Assembly: GCA_002470125.1 (NCBI GenBank)
Contig: DKNB01000025.1
Coordinates: 1 to 9,106 of the forward strand
DNA length: 9,106 bases
Origin: Gallionellales bacterium UBA7399
Lineage (GTDB): Bacteria; Pseudomonadota; Gammaproteobacteria; Burkholderiales; Gallionellaceae
Reading direction: 5' to 3'
Part shown: positions 6,592 to 9,106 of the stretch, piece by piece
Numbering within the stretch: position 1 is the stretch's first letter
Layout of the letters: each line of letters begins with the position of its first letter
Notes under the pieces: model-generated
Told to the model about the DNA's origin: nothing
The model's input: the letters and a program-made list of their open reading frames with translations, nothing else
The model's database searches: none
Position numbers and translations under genes: made by a program

Positions 6592-6708
6592 GATAAACTT
6601 AGATAGAATCTGGGAGGGCAGACACCTTGCCGCACCCACGAGCGAATGATGCTAACAAACTCCAACACAAATAAATAGGTAATTGTTGGTCTGGCTCTGG
6701 CGTGGGGG

Positions 6709-6737
6709 TTGACCAAAAGGCGGCCAAGCTTTATCTT
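6709..6737 (+). promoter_or_regulatory. Predicted sigma-70 promoter of the ilvB-ilvH-ilvC operon
   Basis: A -35 box TTGACC (6709-6714, 5 of 6) is followed after 17 bp by TATCTT (6732-6737, 4 of 6). Transcription would start near 6744, leaving a leader of about 33 nt with TAAGG upstream of the ilvB ATG. So short a leader leaves no room for a leader-peptide attenuator or riboswitch downstream of this start site. Confidence 0.5.
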
Positions 6738-6776
6738 GTAGGGCTGTTTACTTATTGTTTGCTAAGGTAGTTTGAC

Positions 6777-8483
6777 ATGGAACTGACGGGCGCGGAAATA
6801 ACCATTAGGTGTTTACAAGAGGAAGGGGTCGAGTATGTGTTTGGCTACCCTGGTGGCGCGGTCTTGCACATCTACGACGCGCTATTCAATCAGAATCACG
6901 TCAAGCACATACTTGTTCGTCACGAGCAGGCTGCGATACATGCTGCCGATGGTTACGCACGCTCCACCGATAAGGTCGGTGTTGCACTGGTCACCTCTGG
7001 TCCCGGCGTAACTAATGCCGTCACGGGCATTGCCACCGCCTACATGGATTCAATCCCCATGGTCATCATCAGCGGCCAAGTTCCGACATACGCCATCGGT
7101 GAAGATGCCTTTCAGGAGGTGGATACCGTTGGTATAACCCGCCCCTGCGTGAAGCATAATTTTTTAGTCAAAGACGTCAAAGAAATCGCCGGCACCATCA
7201 AGAAGGCCTTTTATCTCGCCAAGAGCGGGCGCCCTGGACCAGTTTTGGTAGACATTCCCAAGGATATCTCCAACCAAAATGCGGATTTTGTTTATCCGTC
7301 ATCAGTCAGCATTCGATCCTACCATCCAGCGCAACACGGTGACATGGCGCAGATTAAGCAAGCCGTACAAATTTTACTGGCCGCCAAAAGACCGATGGTC
7401 TACGCGGGCGGCGGGGTGATCTTGTCAGCGGCGTCCAAACAATTAACGGAGCTAGTGCATTTGTTGGGTTTTCCCTGTACGAACACTTTGATGGGCTTGG
7501 GTGGCTATCCCGCGACAGACAAACAATTTGTTGGGATGCTCGGCATGCATGGCACTTACGAAGCCAACATGGGAATGCAGTATTGTGACGTGCTTCTTGC
7601 CGTGGGGGCACGCTTTGACGATCGTGTGGTTGGCAACGTTGAGCACTTCAACCAAGAGGAACGCAAGATCATTCACATCGACATTGATCCATCCTCAATA
7701 TCCAAACGAGTAAAGGTCGACATACCCATCGTTGGTGATGTGGCGCATGTACTAGACGATCTGCTGGGGGAATTGCGTGCCATAAACAAAAAACCCGACC
7801 CGCAGTTGATTGCGCCGTGGTGGGCACAAATCAATGAGTGGCGCAGCAAGAATAGCTTGGTCTACAAAAATTCAGACAAGATCATCAAGCCACAGTTTGT
7901 CATCGAGCAGCTGTACAAGGTCACTCATGGCGATGCGTTTGTCACCTCCGACGTTGGACAGCATCAAATGTGGGCGGCTCAGTACTACAAGTTCGACAAG
8001 CCACGCCGCTGGATTAACTCTGGTGGGTTGGGTACCATGGGCTTTGGCTTGCCTGCCGCAATGGGTGTGCAGCTCGCTCATCCAAACAGGCATGTGGCCT
8101 GCGTCACTGGCGAGGGCAGTATACAAATGTGCATCCAGGAACTCTCCACCTGCAAACAATTTAAATTGCCGATCAAGATTATCATGTTAAATAATCGCTA
8201 CCTTGGCATGGTGCGCCAGTGGCAACAATTTTTCCATGGCAATCGCTACGCAGAATCTTATATGGATGCCCTGCCGGATTTTGTGAAGCTGGCGGAAGCC
8301 TACGGCCACATTGGCATGCGCATTGAAAAGCCGTCCGATGTTGAGCCCGCACTAAGGGAGGCGTTCGGACAAAATAAACAGCTAGTATTTATGGATTTTA
8401 TAACCGACCAAACCGAGAACGTCTTCCCTATGGTGCAGGGCGGCAAAGGCCTGTCTGAAGTAATCCTGTCGGAGGATTTATAA
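6777..8483 (+). CDS. ilvB: Acetolactate (acetohydroxyacid) synthase, large catalytic subunit
   Basis: ThDP-dependent enzyme joining pyruvate to pyruvate (valine/leucine route) or to 2-oxobutyrate (isoleucine route). At 568 aa it has normal length. The N-terminal Pyr domain carries the catalytic glutamate E50 in VRHEQAAIHAADGYAR, then LVTSGPGVTN (71-80) and GQVPTYAIGEDAFQE (100-114). The middle FAD-binding domain includes MVYAGGGV and MLGMHG (254-259). The C-terminal PP domain contains the ThDP/Mg motif, GEGS at 445-448 ending in NN at 472-473. The usual GDG is GEG here, which I recall as normal for betaproteobacterial orthologues. The ATG at 6777 is preceded by TAAGG nine bases upstream. The stop overlaps the ilvH start (TAATG). 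The same gene is called ilvI or ilvB in different genomes. Confidence 0.97.
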   Translation: MELTGAEITIRCLQEEGVEYVFGYPGGAVLHIYDALFNQNHVKHILVRHEQAAIHAADGYARSTDKVGVALVTSGPGVTNAVTGIATAYMDSIPMVIISGQVPTYAIGEDAFQEVDTVGITRPCVKHNFLVKDVKEIAGTIKKAFYLAKSGRPGPVLVDIPKDISNQNADFVYPSSVSIRSYHPAQHGDMAQIKQAVQILLAAKRPMVYAGGGVILSAASKQLTELVHLLGFPCTNTLMGLGGYPATDKQFVGMLGMHGTYEANMGMQYCDVLLAVGARFDDRVVGNVEHFNQEERKIIHIDIDPSSISKRVKVDIPIVGDVAHVLDDLLGELRAINKKPDPQLIAPWWAQINEWRSKNSLVYKNSDKIIKPQFVIEQLYKVTHGDAFVTSDVGQHQMWAAQYYKFDKPRRWINSGGLGTMGFGLPAAMGVQLAHPNRHVACVTGEGSIQMCIQELSTCKQFKLPIKIIMLNNRYLGMVRQWQQFFHGNRYAESYMDALPDFVKLAEAYGHIGMRIEKPSDVEPALREAFGQNKQLVFMDFITDQTENVFPMVQGGKGLSEVILSEDL

Positions 8484-8974
8484 TGCGTCACATCATCTCC
8501 CTGTTAATGGAAAATGAGGCGGGCGCCCTATCACGTGTCTCTGGATTATTTTCGGCACGTGGCTACAACATTGAATCGTTGACTGTGGCGCCCACCGAAG
8601 ATACCACCATGTCTCGCATGACCATTGTAACCAGCGGTTCTGACGAGGTCATCGAGCAGATCAACAAACAATTAAACAAGCTCATAGAGGTTGTTGCAGT
8701 AATGGATCTCAGCGAGGGCGAGCACCTAGAACGTGAGCTGATGTTGGTAAAAGTGCGTGCCACAAGTGCGGTACGCGAAGAAATGAAGCGTATGATAGAC
8801 ACCTTTGGTGGACGCATCATTGACACATCAGACGAGACTCTCATTATGGAGTTGACCGATACCAGCAAGAAGTTGGAAGGCTTTTTGCAGAGCATAGACG
8901 GCAGTCTAATCCTAGAAACGGTGCGCACTGGCGCGTCTGGTATCGGACGCGGTAGTCGTGTTTTAAAGCTTTAG
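8483..8974 (+). CDS. ilvH: Acetolactate synthase, small regulatory subunit
   Basis: Regulatory subunit that activates the large subunit and confers feedback inhibition by valine. It is 163 aa, as in E. coli IlvH. The N-terminal ACT domain (about 3-77) shows LLMENEAGALSRVSGLFSAR and GYNIESLTVAPTED. N11, G14 and N29, positions linked to valine binding in E. coli IlvH, are all present, so valine sensitivity is expected. The C-terminal ALS_ss_C domain (about 80-160) includes ERELMLVKVRA and RTGASGIGRGSRVLKL. The ATG overlaps the ilvB stop (TAATG), and GGAGG lies just upstream inside ilvB, consistent with coupled translation and balanced subunit supply. Confidence 0.97.
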   Translation: MRHIISLLMENEAGALSRVSGLFSARGYNIESLTVAPTEDTTMSRMTIVTSGSDEVIEQINKQLNKLIEVVAVMDLSEGEHLERELMLVKVRATSAVREEMKRMIDTFGGRIIDTSDETLIMELTDTSKKLEGFLQSIDGSLILETVRTGASGIGRGSRVLKL

Positions 8975-8992
8975 TTGCTGTTATTTTATAAT
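8963..8992 (+). promoter_or_regulatory. Possible secondary promoter upstream of ilvC
   Basis: A perfect TATAAT (8987-8992) lies 18 bp downstream of a weak TTAAAG (8963-8968) across the ilvH end and the ilvH-ilvC gap. A start near 8999 would keep the AGAGG before ilvC. The gap is AT-rich, so a chance match is likely enough to keep this tentative. Confidence 0.28.
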
Positions 8993-9012
8993 TTTTACAA
9001 AAGAGGCTAACT

Positions 9013-9106
9013 ATGAAAGTTTACTACGACAAAGACGCGAACCTATCCCTTATAAAGGGGATGGAGATATCCATCATCGGTTATGGCTCGCAAGGGCATG
9101 CCCATG
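9013..9106 (+). CDS. ilvC: Ketol-acid reductoisomerase, N-terminal fragment (cut by window edge)
   Basis: Encodes the NADPH-dependent enzyme that isomerises and reduces acetolactate or acetohydroxybutyrate, the step after IlvB/IlvH. Only 31 codons are visible: MKVYYDKDANLSLIKGMEIS, then IIGYGSQGHAH. The GYGSQGHAH stretch is the start of the Rossmann NADP-binding loop characteristic of IlvC. The ATG at 9013 has AGAGG about seven bases upstream and follows ilvH by 38 bp with no terminator, so it is probably read from the same transcript. The rest lies beyond the right edge. Confidence 0.95.
   Translation, partial: MKVYYDKDANLSLIKGMEISIIGYGSQGHAH

Noticed and set aside
6582..6716. N-terminal extension of the sigma factor in the longer frame
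   Set aside because: No ribosome binding site, unlike sigma region 2 sequence, and overlap with the probable ilvB -35 box. The TTG at 6581 fits better.
7810..8190. Frame of 126 codons on the plus strand within ilvB, and similar antisense frames in ilvB and ilvH
   Set aside because: They overlap fully conserved IlvB/IlvH coding sequence in another frame or strand and have no recognisable features.
1..9106. Mobile element, phage, CRISPR or defence-system signatures
   Set aside because: All substantial frames resolve to housekeeping or betaproteobacterial core families. I saw no transposase, integrase, repeat array or terminal repeats.

Overview
The window looks like chromosomal housekeeping DNA from a betaproteobacterium of roughly balanced GC (judged by eye), possibly near Nitrosomonadales or Burkholderiales. 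The evidence is protein-level resemblance to betaproteobacterial families: ValS beginning MELTKSFEP, IlvB with a GEGS motif, and an ECF sigma / DUF3619 / DUF3106 cluster beside ilvB. There is also an acidic IPxLTD-motif small protein just upstream of valS. No insertion sequence, phage gene, CRISPR array, tRNA or rRNA was seen, so this is not an obvious mobile or defence island.

Layout. From 1 to 2987 everything reads on the minus strand in the order pepA, holC, a small IPxLTD protein, valS (cut by the left edge). pepA-holC-valS with divergent lptF-lptG is the order also known from E. coli. The small protein between holC and valS is the extra element. lptF and lptG (about 3012-5242, plus strand, ATGA overlap) encode the two membrane subunits of the LPS-export ABC transporter. 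Convergent to lptG, with a 4-base overlap of the ends, lies a three-gene minus-strand operon: an ECF-type sigma factor, a single-TM DUF3619 protein and a secreted DUF3106 protein. Divergent from the sigma gene, ilvB, ilvH and the start of ilvC (6777-9106, plus) form the branched-chain amino acid operon, cut by the right edge.

Most notable observation. The reading frame of the small IPxLTD protein (start at 864) has no stop codon before valS. It runs in frame through a Ser/Thr/Pro-rich linker directly into the ValS methionine at 471. The window therefore encodes either a fused IPxLTD-ValS protein, or two products from one frame through an internal valS start. A perfect TATAAT hexamer sits in the linker and could feed a separate valS transcript.

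How the genes work together. PepA (peptide turnover, and in E. coli also a DNA-binding protein), HolC (DNA polymerase III chi) and ValS are housekeeping. LptF/LptG drive LPS transport. The sigma/DUF3619/DUF3106 trio has the form of a sigma factor, a membrane regulator and a periplasmic protein, but that functional link is inferred. IlvB and IlvH form acetohydroxyacid synthase and IlvC performs the next step of valine/isoleucine synthesis.
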